Positions 1 through 7,628 of a stretch of DNA of 64,000 bases are shown in pieces; position 1 is the first letter of the stretch, and the number at the start of each line of letters is the position of its first letter. The notes beneath the pieces are model-generated. The model did no database searches and had not been told where the DNA came from. It saw nothing but the letters and a program-made list of their open reading frames with translations. The stretch comes from Levilactobacillus tujiorum. GTDB lineage: Bacteria > Bacillota > Bacilli > Lactobacillales > Lactobacillaceae. The stretch spans positions 89,985 through 153,984 of the forward strand of contig NZ_JAAXLK010000003.1 of NCBI RefSeq assembly GCF_012641185.1, written 5' to 3'. Position numbers and translations under genes: made by a program.

Positions 1-1
1 G

Positions 2-568
2 TTCCATATTTACTTTGGTAACTGGTGGGATCGCCGGTTATTTGGGGACCTCGATGTGATTAATGTCCGTTTTGAATTTGACCAGACGGAGTATCAGAAG
101 TTGCGTGATTCTTTTGCGTTGGAAGGCCAGAATCAACGGTTGAATACGTCCAAGATTGAAGCGATTTCCGCGGAAAGTGAAAAGCTACAAGAGCTAGTGG
201 ACGCACAACCTAAGCGAGACAACCAAAAGACGCAGCTACGGGAACAACTCAAGGAAAATAGCGGCAAGAGCAGTATGCCTTGGGAATCCGGCAAAGTTAA
301 GGGTGAACGTCAGGAGATCATTGATCAACTGACACAGTTGGCCGATGAAGATGAAAAGGCCCTGAACGCCCACAAACTAATTAAAGAAAACGATGATAAG
401 ATTTTAGTATTGTCTAAGGAAGATACAATTCTTAATTACGAAAAGCAAAGCATTCGTGACGCTTTCGACGATTTTGAACACTTCGAAGCGCACAATGCCA
501 GCTTGTATGCCGACTACTTGAACAGCCTATTAGGCAAAAGCGAGGGTGAGGTGACAGTCGATGATTAA
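2..568 (+). CDS. C-terminal part of a coiled-coil protein of unknown function (5' end outside window)
   Basis: The reading frame is open back to the first base, so this is the tail of a longer protein. The first in-window GTG (56) is probably internal: the codons before it encode a sensible run, HIYFGNWWDRRLFGDLDV. The visible part of about 188 residues is highly charged. From about residue 35 on it is rich in E, K, Q and L with heptad-like spacing, which predicts a long coiled coil. I see no catalytic motif here; any ATPase domain would lie upstream. The stop overlaps the start of the next gene by 8 nt, so the two are translationally coupled. I do not recognise the family. A coiled-coil tail coupled to two smaller proteins resembles SMC-like multi-subunit systems, but that is only an inference. 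Confidence 0.7.
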   Translation, partial: FHIYFGNWWDRRLFGDLDVINVRFEFDQTEYQKLRDSFALEGQNQRLNTSKIEAISAESEKLQELVDAQPKRDNQKTQLREQLKENSGKSSMPWESGKVKGERQEIIDQLTQLADEDEKALNAHKLIKENDDKILVLSKEDTILNYEKQSIRDAFDDFEHFEAHNASLYADYLNSLLGKSEGEVTVDD

Positions 569-1502
569 CGAAAACGATCCGTCCACGTTAACCACCAGTG
601 GCCGCCTATTAAATTATAACGAGGCCATTAAAGACGGTTTGCAAACGGGGATAACCTTTACTAAGCTAATGGATCAGTTGATTCGGACGACCGATCCAGA
701 TGAATTGGTCGATGCCGCAACGCAGCTGGCTGATTTTAAGCTGGATTCGGATTACGTGACGTTCCCTCACCAATACAGCAACGCAGACTATTATTTACTC
801 TTTATGTCACGAATGCTGGAATTGCACGATCAGGGGAGTCAAGTGATCGTGCAGTCACGGGATCATCATGAAGAGTTAATCCAGCAATTGACGAGTCTGG
901 GCGACCGGGGCTCCTTCAACTTTCGGGTTGAAAACTCTGAAAATGGTGGTGTGTTCTACCGCGAGCGCACGACGGGCCAGTCTCTGTTCTACTTGAACTT
1001 GGAGCGGAAGATGTTCCGCTTTAACAGTCACGCGTTGACGCAGTTGTTCATTATTGACTTGCACGATACGGTGCCGGCTGAAACGGTCAAGACGTCGGTT
1101 CAGGTGTTAATTGATTTCGCACGTTACTTGAAACAAGACTACGGCTATTCCGTTGACTTTAATATTTTAGATGCCGCCAACCGGCAGAACTATGCCGTAC
1201 GAGCAGCAGATTTGCCTGCGGGCATTGTGGACCGTCTGTTCGTGGTAGCAGCTAAAAATGAGTACATGCTGACGAACGGTGTCAATGGTAATGGCGCTGA
1301 GATTGCGTTGGACGATGGCGTAATCGTGGATATTTTCAACAACCAGTTAGAGGGTCAGCCAGAGTGGGTTTTGACGGTTCACGATGACGAACAGAAGATC
1401 TCCTGGTTCGATGTTCTCTTGAAATATCCGTTCATGCGAGACTGGTACTTAGAAAACCTTACGGATCTGGAAATTAAGTCAGATCCACTGATCTTTGAAT
1501 AG
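561..1502 (+). CDS. Hypothetical protein, 313 aa, middle gene of unknown operon
   Basis: This is a soluble acidic protein with no signal peptide or membrane segment and no motif I can name. Residues 60-310 look like a globular alpha/beta domain with several aromatic-rich segments (for example YYLLFMSRM and YLNLERKMFRF). The ATG start sits 6-7 nt after a GAGGTGA ribosome binding site that lies inside the end of the preceding gene. The overlap upstream and the 9-nt gap downstream make it the centre of a three-gene operon. The operon ends at a terminator-like hairpin about 15 nt after the third gene. Function is unknown; the fixed order of coiled-coil protein, this protein and a small helical protein suggests that they form a complex. 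Confidence 0.75.
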   Translation: MINENDPSTLTTSGRLLNYNEAIKDGLQTGITFTKLMDQLIRTTDPDELVDAATQLADFKLDSDYVTFPHQYSNADYYLLFMSRMLELHDQGSQVIVQSRDHHEELIQQLTSLGDRGSFNFRVENSENGGVFYRERTTGQSLFYLNLERKMFRFNSHALTQLFIIDLHDTVPAETVKTSVQVLIDFARYLKQDYGYSVDFNILDAANRQNYAVRAADLPAGIVDRLFVVAAKNEYMLTNGVNGNGAEIALDDGVIVDIFNNQLEGQPEWVLTVHDDEQKISWFDVLLKYPFMRDWYLENLTDLEIKSDPLIFE

Positions 1503-1511
1503 GAGGCAGAT

Positions 1512-2057
1512 GTGGTGTTAGAGTTAGCAAAACTAGTGCAACAGTCAATCGCGTTAGATGAGCAGATCACTCGCGAACGCGATATCGAGTTGCCACGGAA
1601 AGTTCAGATTGAAAACGCCTACGTGGCGCTGGATGTTGAACTGGCAGAAACGGCAAACACCTCCGAGTGGTTCAAAGTGTGGAAGACTCACCGCGGCAAG
1701 GCAGACGAAGGCCGGACACCACGGGCCACCTTGCTGACAGAGTATACGGATGCCATGGACTTCTTCTTCCTGGTGGCGGCCAAGAAGACTTGGACACACC
1801 TCATTATGATCACGGAAGAGGACTTAGCGGGGTTAGAAAAGAGTCGCCCGGCTAAGGATTTAGATCAACAATACTTAATCTTAAAACGCATGCTGTTTAA
1901 CAGCCACTTTGATCATCGGCAAGAGGACTTTCGTCACGCCTGGCGCTTGTTCTTGAAGTGGGGGTTCGTCGACTTCGGGTTTAGCCAAGATGAGATTCAG
2001 GCGGCCTATGAAGCTAAGCGACAAGTTAATTTGGACCGACAAGCCAATGGTTATTAA
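1512..2057 (+). CDS. Hypothetical protein, 181 aa, last gene of unknown operon
   Basis: A mostly helical, charged protein without recognisable catalytic motifs. An AGGAGG box overlaps the stop of the previous gene, and the frame begins with two consecutive GTG codons (1512 and 1515), either of which could be the start; the nearby ATG at 1510 is out of frame and stops after three codons. The C-terminal third carries aromatic and basic residues (HAWRLFLKWGFVDFGF) that could form a binding surface. It is co-transcribed with the two genes upstream. No family recognised. Confidence 0.72.
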   Translation: MVLELAKLVQQSIALDEQITRERDIELPRKVQIENAYVALDVELAETANTSEWFKVWKTHRGKADEGRTPRATLLTEYTDAMDFFFLVAAKKTWTHLIMITEEDLAGLEKSRPAKDLDQQYLILKRMLFNSHFDHRQEDFRHAWRLFLKWGFVDFGFSQDEIQAAYEAKRQVNLDRQANGY

Positions 2058-2070
2058 CAGATAGTTGAAT

Positions 2071-2104
2071 GGGGGGATCGTCTTTTACGTCGATCCCTTT
2101 TGCT
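2071..2104 (+). terminator. Intrinsic terminator of the first operon
   Basis: GGGGATCG and CGATCCC form a GC-rich stem around a TCTTTTACGT loop, followed by TTTTGCTT. It lies 14 nt after the last stop codon of the unknown operon. The 200 nt that follow, up to the TetR gene, hold no convincing gene. Confidence 0.75.
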
Positions 2105-2311
2105 TACTTAAACCGCGATAAAGAACCCATTCCTGAAGATTCGTGGAAGATAGCTGGTGTTTTAGCTGAGAGACTGTTAAAATGCAAGGACTATTGAGAG
2201 TTACCAACTCATCTGTCTGGGACTATTCGCCAGGCAGCAATCATGATCATCGCCATAAAACGTATCAGACGTTAATCGTCGCTGGCTTGAGCTGAAGGGA
2301 CGATTTTACTG

Positions 2312-2962
2312 GTGACTCAAAGGGAGGGGACGACCATTAATCATATTGATCCACGGGTCATTCGTACGAACGAACGGCTCCGCCAGGCGCTTAGCATTTT
2401 GCTGGAAGATCATCAATTAAAAGAAGTTTCTGTGCAGACCTTGACTAAGACCGCACAAATTACGCGGGGAACGTTTTATTTACATTATAAAGACAAAGCT
2501 GATTTTCTCTTACAGACTGAGCAACAAGTGATTGCGGAATGGTTTGACCAAGCGGAAATGGTGACCGCCATTGCGGATACTAATTCTGCGGAGGGCATCA
2601 CGCGTGTCGTGGGCTTTGACCTGAACGCCGGGCTACAATTTGCTGATCAACACCATCAGATTCTGACGACGTTGTTTGATGCGCAGTTTTCATGTTTTCG
2701 CAAGCAATTGCTGGAAACCCTCAGTCAGAAGTTGTATCGCTTCGGGATGAGTTTCGAGGGTGATCAAGAGAATTTTCATCTCACGGAAAATGAAATTCCG
2801 GCGAGTTATTTGGCCTCCGCATTTATGGGAATGGTGATGCAGTGGTTAGCCGATGATCGGCGCTTTAGCTATGAACACGTAGGTCGTAGCTTTGCTAAGC
2901 TACTGCCAAGCACCGAGGTAACTCGGCTCAGTCAGTGGTTCCTCACGTCCAGTCTTGAATGA
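2312..2962 (+). CDS. TetR/AcrR-family transcriptional regulator
   Basis: 216 residues, the usual TetR size. Residues 15-65 carry the helix-turn-helix DNA-binding domain: a helix around NERLRQALSILLED, then VQTLTKTAQITRGTFYLHYKDKADFL, in which the ITRGTFYLHYKDK recognition helix is diagnostic. The C-terminal part is a divergent helical ligand-binding and dimerisation domain, so the inducer cannot be predicted. The chosen GTG has an AAGGGA box about 12 nt upstream. A stronger AGGGAGGGG box sits 6 nt before an in-frame ATT codon (2336), so an ATT start that removes the first eight residues is possible. No obvious target gene is adjacent: the unknown operon upstream ends in a terminator, and rplU downstream has its own promoter. 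It may act only on itself or on distant genes. Confidence 0.88.
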   Translation: MTQREGTTINHIDPRVIRTNERLRQALSILLEDHQLKEVSVQTLTKTAQITRGTFYLHYKDKADFLLQTEQQVIAEWFDQAEMVTAIADTNSAEGITRVVGFDLNAGLQFADQHHQILTTLFDAQFSCFRKQLLETLSQKLYRFGMSFEGDQENFHLTENEIPASYLASAFMGMVMQWLADDRRFSYEHVGRSFAKLLPSTEVTRLSQWFLTSSLE

Positions 2963-2988
2963 GCGTGACGTGAAAATGAAAATAAAGC

Positions 2989-3017
2989 TTGACGGAAATT
3001 GACCCATCAAGTATAAT
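2989..3017 (+). promoter_or_regulatory. Promoter of the rplU-prp-rpmA operon
   Basis: TTGACG at 2989-2994, a 17-nt spacer, and TATAAT at 3012-3017. This near-consensus sigma-A promoter would start transcription around 3024, giving a leader of about 115 nt before rplU. Confidence 0.85.
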
Positions 3018-3024
3018 TTTCATG

Positions 3025-3130
3025 TTGTATTTGTGGACTTCCACAGCTGCAACCGCTCGGAACGAGTTTCTAAGTTTTCCGCTTACGGAGCACTCGTTTT
3101 CGGCGAGTCTAAGTCTCAAAATACAAGGAG
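3025..3130 (+). ncRNA. L21 leader (ribosomal protein autoregulatory leader RNA)
   Basis: The untranslated leader of rplU has the composition of the Firmicutes L21 leader: CCACAGCTGCAACCGCTCGGAACGAG near its start, a long imperfect stem-loop through TTTTCCGCTTACGGAGCACTCG, and a run into the ribosome binding site. Known role: L21 leader RNAs are thought to let the ribosomal protein repress its own operon. The position between promoter and rplU supports the call; I matched it by eye rather than with a covariance model. Confidence 0.7.
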
Positions 3131-3140
3131 GTGCACATAC

Positions 3141-3449
3141 ATGTACGCAATTATCGTAACTGGCGGCAAGCAGTACAAGGTCGAAGCAGGCCAAGCTGTT
3201 TACGTCGAAAAGCTGAACGTTGAAGCTGGTGAAAAGGTTACTTTTGACCAAGTTGTCTTTGTCGGTGGCGACACGCCTAAGATCGGGACACCAACTGTTG
3301 CTGGTGCAACCGTTACTGGAACTGTTGAAAAGCAGGGTCTGGAAAAGAAGGTTGTTACTTTCAAGTACAAGGCCAAGAAGGGCCAACACACGAAGAAGGG
3401 TCACCGTCAACCATACACTAAGGTTGTCGTTGATGCTATCAACGCCTAA
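3141..3449 (+). CDS. rplU: 50S ribosomal protein L21
   Basis: 102 residues, full length for L21. The N-terminus [17 protein letters not shown] is the family signature, and the C-terminus has the basic [11 protein letters not shown] segment that contacts 23S rRNA. The ATG follows AAGGAGGTG at good spacing; an upstream in-frame codon at 3033 is inside the leader RNA and is not the start. It is the first gene of the conserved rplU-prp-rpmA operon and is expressed from the promoter and leader just upstream. Confidence 0.97.
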   Translation: MYAIIVTGGKQYKVEAGQAVYVEKLNVEAGEKVTFDQVVFVGGDTPKIGTPTVAGATVTGTVEKQGLEKKVVTFKYKAKKGQHTKKGHRQPYTKVVVDAINA

Positions 3450-3477
3450 AGCCTAAAGATTAAGAGAGGCGATCTCG

Positions 3478-3816
3478 ATGATTCATGCGACGTTCCATCA
3501 TGGAGCTAACCGAATCGATTCATTCCGAATCACTGGCCACGCTGACTCAGGTGAGTATGGTCAAGACATTGTTTGTGCTGCAGTCTCGGTGCTTGCGATC
3601 ACGACCGTTAATAGTCTTCAACGAATCGCTGAGATTCCAATTGACGTTGACAACCGTGATCAGGAAGGTGGTTATCTGGAAGTCCACCTTCCACCAAAGC
3701 TGGAAGCAACGGCTGAACTAAAGGGACAGACACTCCTCCAGAGTTTCGCGGATGGATTAAGAGATGTCGCCACAAATTACGCGGATTTTGTCAAATTCGC
3801 AGAAACCAAAGATTAA
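3478..3816 (+). CDS. prp: Ribosomal-processing cysteine protease Prp
   Basis: 112 residues, the YsxB/Prp family. The catalytic pair is visible: His21 in GHADSGEYGQ and Cys33 in DIVCAAVS. In Firmicutes whose L27 carries an N-terminal extension, Prp cuts that extension off, which is essential for ribosome function. The neighbouring L27 gene does encode such an extension (MNLQFF before SHHKGGG), so substrate and protease are consistent. The gene lies between rplU and rpmA, the conserved position, 28 nt after rplU. GAGAGGCGATCTCG upstream supplies the ribosome binding site. Confidence 0.95.
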   Translation: MIHATFHHGANRIDSFRITGHADSGEYGQDIVCAAVSVLAITTVNSLQRIAEIPIDVDNRDQEGGYLEVHLPPKLEATAELKGQTLLQSFADGLRDVATNYADFVKFAETKD

Positions 3817-3834
3817 TTTGCGGAGGTGAAACTT

Positions 3835-4134
3835 ATGCTGATGAACATGAACTTACAATTCTTCTCTCACCATAAAGGTGGTGGGTCTACTGCTAACGGT
3901 CGTGACTCTGCTGGTCGTCGTCTTGGGACGAAGGCTGCTGACGGTTCTACTGTTACCGGTGGTTCTATCCTTTACCGTCAACGTGGGACGCACATCTACC
4001 CTGGCTTAAACGTAGGCCGTGGTGGTGACGATACGTTGTTTGCCAAGGTTGCTGGCGTCGTTAAATTCGAACGTCTTGGCCGTGACAAGCGTCAAGTATC
4101 CGTATACCCAGTTGCAGAAGAAGCAGCTAAATAA
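3835..4134 (+). CDS. rpmA: 50S ribosomal protein L27 with Prp-cleaved N-terminal extension
   Basis: 99 residues. The start [19 protein letters not shown] shows the Firmicutes-type extension, and cleavage by Prp is expected after NLQFF, which exposes the N-terminus that reaches the peptidyl-transferase centre. The L27 core follows ([40 protein letters not shown]). GGAGG at 3822-3826 fits the ATG at 3835. In-frame ATGs at 3841 and 3847 would also retain the cleavage site. It is the last gene of its operon, followed by a terminator. Confidence 0.96.
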   Translation: MLMNMNLQFFSHHKGGGSTANGRDSAGRRLGTKAADGSTVTGGSILYRQRGTHIYPGLNVGRGGDDTLFAKVAGVVKFERLGRDKRQVSVYPVAEEAAK

Positions 4135-4158
4135 CACGAGGTTTTCCTCGTAACGACT

Positions 4159-4203
4159 GAAGAGCTTGAGGCGAGACCAATTCGCTTTGAGCTCTTCTTT
4201 CTT
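4159..4203 (+). terminator. Intrinsic terminator after rpmA
   Basis: GAAGAGCTTGAGGCGA pairs, with a few G-U pairs, with TCGCTTTGAGCTCTTC. The stem is followed by a T-rich tract (TTTCTTCTCTC). It separates the L21-L27 operon from pepP. Confidence 0.72.
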
Positions 4204-4263
4204 CTCTCAAAAATTTTAGTAAGTGTCAACTTCATCTCTAAACAGGATAAGGAGGCTGGGTTT

Positions 4264-5328
4264 ATGACGACTAGAATTGACCGTTTACGGGCACAATTTG
4301 ATCGGTTGAGCATTGACAGTTTCTTGGTGGCAGATGCCAGCAGTCAACAATACTTAGCGGGCGCGAGCGTTGAAGGTGGCGACGGGTATTTACTCGTGAC
4401 AGCCAGCGACGCGATCTTTATTACGGATGCGCGGTATTTGACGGAATTGAAGCAAACAATTCCGGACATGCCGTTAGCCATTACGCGTAATTATTTACAA
4501 GCGGCTAATGACCATTTACAGGCCGTTGGTGCAACGGTGTTGGGAATTGAAGATAGTATGCCTTTAAGTGATTACCAGTGGTTAGACGAGCATCTATGGA
4601 CCGATATCGTGCCACTTAACGGTGTCGTGGGTAACTTGCGCCAAATCAAAGAACCAACGGAAATCGCTGCGATTCGACGAGCAACTGCTCTGACGAGTCA
4701 AGGGATGACGGCGTTGTTTGACCACTTGCAAATTGGCATGACGGAACGTCAAGCTGCCCAATGGCTGGAGCACTGGATGGCAGACCACGGTGCAACGGGA
4801 ACTAGCTTCGCGACAATTGTGGCGAGTGGTAAGCGTTCCGCTTGGCCGCATGGGTCGGCCAGTGATAAGCTATTGGCGGATCACGACATGGTCACCATTG
4901 ACTGTGGCTTTTACGTGGATGGGTATACGTCTGATGTGACCCGGACCGTCGCTTTAGGTGACCCCGGTGAGCGTTTGAAAGCAGCCTATCAGGCAGTCCA
5001 AACAGCACAGGCCAAGATTATTGCGGCCGTTAAGCCCGGCGTGACTGGCGGCGAGCTTGACCAAATTGGTCGTGATTATCTCGCGGAGCAGGGTTTGGGT
5101 GACGCGTTCATTCACGGAACGGGCCACGGCATTGGCCTAGACATTCACGAGGGTCCCAACATTGGTCATGGCTGGCCGGATGTGATGGCGGCCAATGAAG
5201 TGATCACGGTCGAACCCGGGGTTTACTTCGCGGGTCTGGGCGGTTTACGGATTGAAGACGATCTGTTGATCACTGCCACCGGCCACGAGGTGCTGACGAC
5301 GGCACCACGGAATTTAATTATTCTGTAA
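4264..5328 (+). CDS. pepP: Xaa-Pro peptidase (M24 family, YqhT/PepP-like)
   Basis: 354 residues. The N-terminal creatinase-like domain (about 1-130) is followed by an M24 pita-bread catalytic domain. The five expected metal ligands are present: Asp213 (DCGFYVDG), Asp224 (SDVTRT), His288 (HGTGHGIG), Glu317 (VEPGVYF) and Glu331 (RIEDD). The family removes or cleaves next to proline in short peptides using two divalent metal ions, in the cytoplasm. Immediately upstream of efp it matches the yqhT-efp arrangement of Bacillus. AGGAGG precedes the ATG. PepP (aminopeptidase) and PepQ (dipeptidase) are hard to tell apart by eye; gene context favours the YqhT type. Confidence 0.9.
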   Translation: MTTRIDRLRAQFDRLSIDSFLVADASSQQYLAGASVEGGDGYLLVTASDAIFITDARYLTELKQTIPDMPLAITRNYLQAANDHLQAVGATVLGIEDSMPLSDYQWLDEHLWTDIVPLNGVVGNLRQIKEPTEIAAIRRATALTSQGMTALFDHLQIGMTERQAAQWLEHWMADHGATGTSFATIVASGKRSAWPHGSASDKLLADHDMVTIDCGFYVDGYTSDVTRTVALGDPGERLKAAYQAVQTAQAKIIAAVKPGVTGGELDQIGRDYLAEQGLGDAFIHGTGHGIGLDIHEGPNIGHGWPDVMAANEVITVEPGVYFAGLGGLRIEDDLLITATGHEVLTTAPRNLIIL

Positions 5329-5342
5329 GTCGCACGCCTATC

Positions 5343-5372
5343 TTGCTTTTTAGGGGTAAGAATTGATATTAT
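5343..5372 (+). promoter_or_regulatory. Probable promoter of efp
   Basis: TTGCTT at 5343-5348, an 18-nt spacer, and TATTAT at 5367-5372, about 30 nt before the efp start. It would drive efp and probably the yqhY-nusB genes that follow. Confidence 0.5.
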
Positions 5373-5405
5373 AAAGAGGACATATTTTAGGAGGCTGAAC
5401 ACATT

Positions 5406-5966
5406 ATGGCAATTTCTACTGCTGATTTTAAAAATGGTTTAACTATTGAAGTCGATCACGCTATCTGGCGGATTATTGAATTCCAACACGTTAAGCCAGG
5501 TAAGGGTGGCGCATTCGTGCGCTCAAAGCTGAAGAACTTACGGACTGGTGCTGTGCAGGAAAAGACTTTCCGTGCCGGTGCTAAGATGGAACGGGCAGAC
5601 ATCCAAACGCGTTCAATGCAATACTTGTACGAAGATGGTGATAACCGGGTCTTCATGGATACGGACAACTTCGAACAAATTGAAGTTCCTGATGAACAAA
5701 TCAAGGATCAATTAGCTTACTTGCAAGAAAACATGAACGTTGACTTGATTCAATTTGGCAACGAAGTGTTGGGGATTGAAGTGCCTAACACGGTTGTTTT
5801 GGAAGTGACGGCTACTGAACCCGGTATCAAGGGGAACACGGCTTCTGGTGGTTCCAAGCCAGCTACCATGAACACTGGTTTAGTCGTTCAAGTACCTTTC
5901 TTCGTTAACGAAGGTGACAAGCTCTCTATCAACACGACTGACGGTACTTACATTTCTCGTGCCTAA
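5406..5966 (+). CDS. efp: Translation elongation factor P
   Basis: 186 residues, full length. Domain I has the loop [10 protein letters not shown]; Lys33 at its tip is the residue equivalent to the one modified in many bacteria. Domains II and III follow, with the conserved end [24 protein letters not shown] binds beside the P-site tRNA and rescues ribosomes stalled at polyproline stretches. AGGAGG precedes the ATG. No EF-P modification gene is recognised in this window. Confidence 0.97.
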   Translation: MAISTADFKNGLTIEVDHAIWRIIEFQHVKPGKGGAFVRSKLKNLRTGAVQEKTFRAGAKMERADIQTRSMQYLYEDGDNRVFMDTDNFEQIEVPDEQIKDQLAYLQENMNVDLIQFGNEVLGIEVPNTVVLEVTATEPGIKGNTASGGSKPATMNTGLVVQVPFFVNEGDKLSINTTDGTYISRA

Positions 5967-6002
5967 GTTTTAAACGTTTAAACAGTAAGGGAGGGTCAAC
6001 GA

Positions 6003-6443
6003 ATGGCAGAAGATACTAATATCATTTTAGAATCAAAGGAACCCGCGCTGGGCAAGATCGAAGTCGCACCACAAGTCCTCGAAATTATCGTCGGCATTGC
6101 GGCTAGTCAGACGGAAGGTGTTGCGCGGATGCGTGGCTCACTGGCAAACAGCGTCACGGAGCTTTTGGGTCGCAAGGAACAACACGGCAAGGGTGTTAAG
6201 CTCGTGTTCGATGGCGATGAATTAGCAGTTGATGTTTACGTTTACTTGAATTATGGGGTAGCGGTTCCTAAGGTTGCCTTAGCCATTCAGGATAGCGTGA
6301 AACAACAATTGTTGTTCATGACCGACCTCGATTTACGTGAAGTCAACGTTCACGTGGAAGGCGTCATTCCCGAAAAGACGGCGCAACAGGTTGATCCAGA
6401 TCACCTGTTTAACCAGACCGATGAAGGAGACAGTGACCAATAG
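6003..6443 (+). CDS. yqhY: Asp23/Gls24 family protein YqhY
   Basis: 146 residues containing the Asp23/Gls24 (DUF322) domain: GKIEVAPQVLEIIVGIAASQTEGVARM, then LAVDVYVYLNYGVAVPKVA and LREVNVHVEGV. In Bacillus, YqhY lies between the acc genes and nusB and affects acetyl-CoA carboxylase activity; here no acc genes adjoin, but linkage to nusB is kept. AGGGAGGG gives the start. The stop overlaps the GTG of nusB by one base. A second paralogue (30901-31263) is present in the window. Confidence 0.9.
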   Translation: MAEDTNIILESKEPALGKIEVAPQVLEIIVGIAASQTEGVARMRGSLANSVTELLGRKEQHGKGVKLVFDGDELAVDVYVYLNYGVAVPKVALAIQDSVKQQLLFMTDLDLREVNVHVEGVIPEKTAQQVDPDHLFNQTDEGDSDQ

Positions 6444-6874
6444 TGACACTTACACGACATCAGATTCGGGAACGCGCATTTCAAATGCTGTTTGCATTGA
6501 ATGCCAATCCTGAAGCCGATCAAGATGCGTTATATCAACGTGTCCTGACCGATGACCCGAACCAAACCGTTCCCGTGCCTGCTTATCTGACGACCTTAGT
6601 CCAAGGCGTCTTGACTAACCAAGCCGAATTGGATGCTCAGATCGACCAGTACTTGAGTACCGGCTGGCAATTGAAGCGTATCGCTAAAACCGATTTGGTG
6701 ATTATGCGCATCGCTTTCTTTGAAATCGAGCACGTGGAAGAAGTGCCTAACCGGGTAGCTGTCAACGAAGCCTTGGAATTGGCCAAGAACTTCAGTGACG
6801 ACCGTTCTCGGCGGTTTATTAACGGTGTGCTGGCCCATACTTTGGACGGCGACTCCGCAGATTCACAAGCTTAA
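6443..6874 (+). CDS. nusB: Transcription antitermination factor NusB
   Basis: 143 residues, all-helical NusB fold. Conserved segments are RERAFQMLFALN at the N-terminus, WQLKRIAKTDLVIMRIAFFEIEH, and VAVNEALELAKNFSDDRSRRFINGVLAHT near the end. With NusE/S10 it binds boxA RNA and keeps rRNA transcription processive. It starts with GTG, overlapping the yqhY stop by one base; translation is probably coupled. A terminator follows, and then a repeat element separates it from folD, its usual operon neighbour. Confidence 0.96.
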   Translation: MTLTRHQIRERAFQMLFALNANPEADQDALYQRVLTDDPNQTVPVPAYLTTLVQGVLTNQAELDAQIDQYLSTGWQLKRIAKTDLVIMRIAFFEIEHVEEVPNRVAVNEALELAKNFSDDRSRRFINGVLAHTLDGDSADSQA

Positions 6875-6881
6875 TTTTTAG

Positions 6882-6914
6882 AGACCGACTTCCTTGGGGA
6901 GGCCGGTCTTTTGT
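6882..6914 (+). terminator. Intrinsic terminator after nusB
   Basis: AGACCGACTTCC pairs with GGAGGCCGGTCT around a TTGG loop, followed by TTTTGTTT. Confidence 0.8.
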
Positions 6915-6959
6915 TTACAACTAGCCGAATTGAAGAAGCAAAAATTTAGTGGCTAAACT

Positions 6960-7440
6960 TAAGTGATCTGGATAATCAACTGAAAGATAGATTAAATCAG
7001 TCACCTGCGGCTGTCAGAGGTTCCGCCTGCTGTGGGGAACGCCTGCGGCCTGAGAAGCGGTCCTCCGGCTCGGTTGGAAGCCCGGAAGTCCACCGGTCTC
7101 CCAACGCGTCCCACGCTGTAAGCCGAAAATCGGCTAACACCGTCGACACAGCTGGCTCCACCTCTGACCTCCTCCGGTTAAGCTAGTCGTTGAATGACCA
7201 GTTAGCTTAGCCATCTGGGACAACAGGGTTCATTTAACACGACAGTAATTGATTACTTCAAATGTAGCCGTGAGTGAGTCAAATTTGAGCTCAGCCGTGG
7301 GATTTTCCAAGTGGTTTTCTTGGGAAATGGCGTCTTTGAGACGTGATTTCCGGCTCAAAGCGAGGTTCGAGACCGTTCTGTGGCTCAAGCCGTCCTGCCC
7401 GCAGCGCTCCAGCTCAAAGCTTGACGAACGGTAAGGCGGC
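6960..7440 (+). repeat. Composite intergenic repeat, copy 1 (modules A and B)
   Basis: This fills most of the 750-nt gene-free gap between nusB and folD. Module A is about 7003-7177: outer arms GTCAGAGGT (7013-7021) and ACCTCTGAC (7160-7168), and an inner hairpin AGCCGA-AAA-TCGGCT (7121-7135). Module B is about 7264-7438: outer arms GTCAAATTTGAGCT (7278) and AGCTCAAAGCTTGAC (7411), with inner hairpins including TTCCAAG...CTTGGGAA. The same A-B unit occurs inverted at 42603-43185, B alone inverted at 21791-22169, and A alone near 29968-30160. I cannot place the terminal inverted repeats of this copy, so it is probably an older, decayed insertion. From 7441 to about 7550 I see nothing further. 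Confidence 0.85.
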
Positions 7441-7558
7441 AGTTTTATCCATGCTGTCTCAAACGTCCAGCGTCAAGTGCTGGATAGGGGAATTTGGCCG
7501 GTACCTTCATACAGTTTATAACGAACCCGATAATCATTTTGGTTGTGAGAACGGATAC

Positions 7559-7592
7559 CTTGCCCGTTTTCAGAAGAGGTATGCTAGAATGG
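7559..7592 (+). promoter_or_regulatory. Probable promoter of folD
   Basis: TTGCCC lies upstream of an extended -10 (TGCTAGAAT, the -10 hexamer TAGAAT ending at about 7590). The spacing is 19 nt, but the TGN extension compensates. It is located between the repeat element and the folD start, so folD and the genes after it would be expressed independently of nusB. Confidence 0.5.
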
Positions 7593-7628
7593 AAAGTAAC
7601 TTGGATTTTAAGGGGAGGACAAGTCTCA

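Noticed and set aside
2..2057. Identity of the first operon as a Wadjet/MksBEFG defence system
   Set aside because: Considered because of the coiled coil, but the 313- and 181-residue proteins show no recognisable JetA, JetB or JetD features and the order does not match.
2943..3410. 155-codon minus-strand frame across rplU and its leader
   Set aside because: Overlaps a certain ribosomal gene, leader RNA and promoter; no family resemblance.
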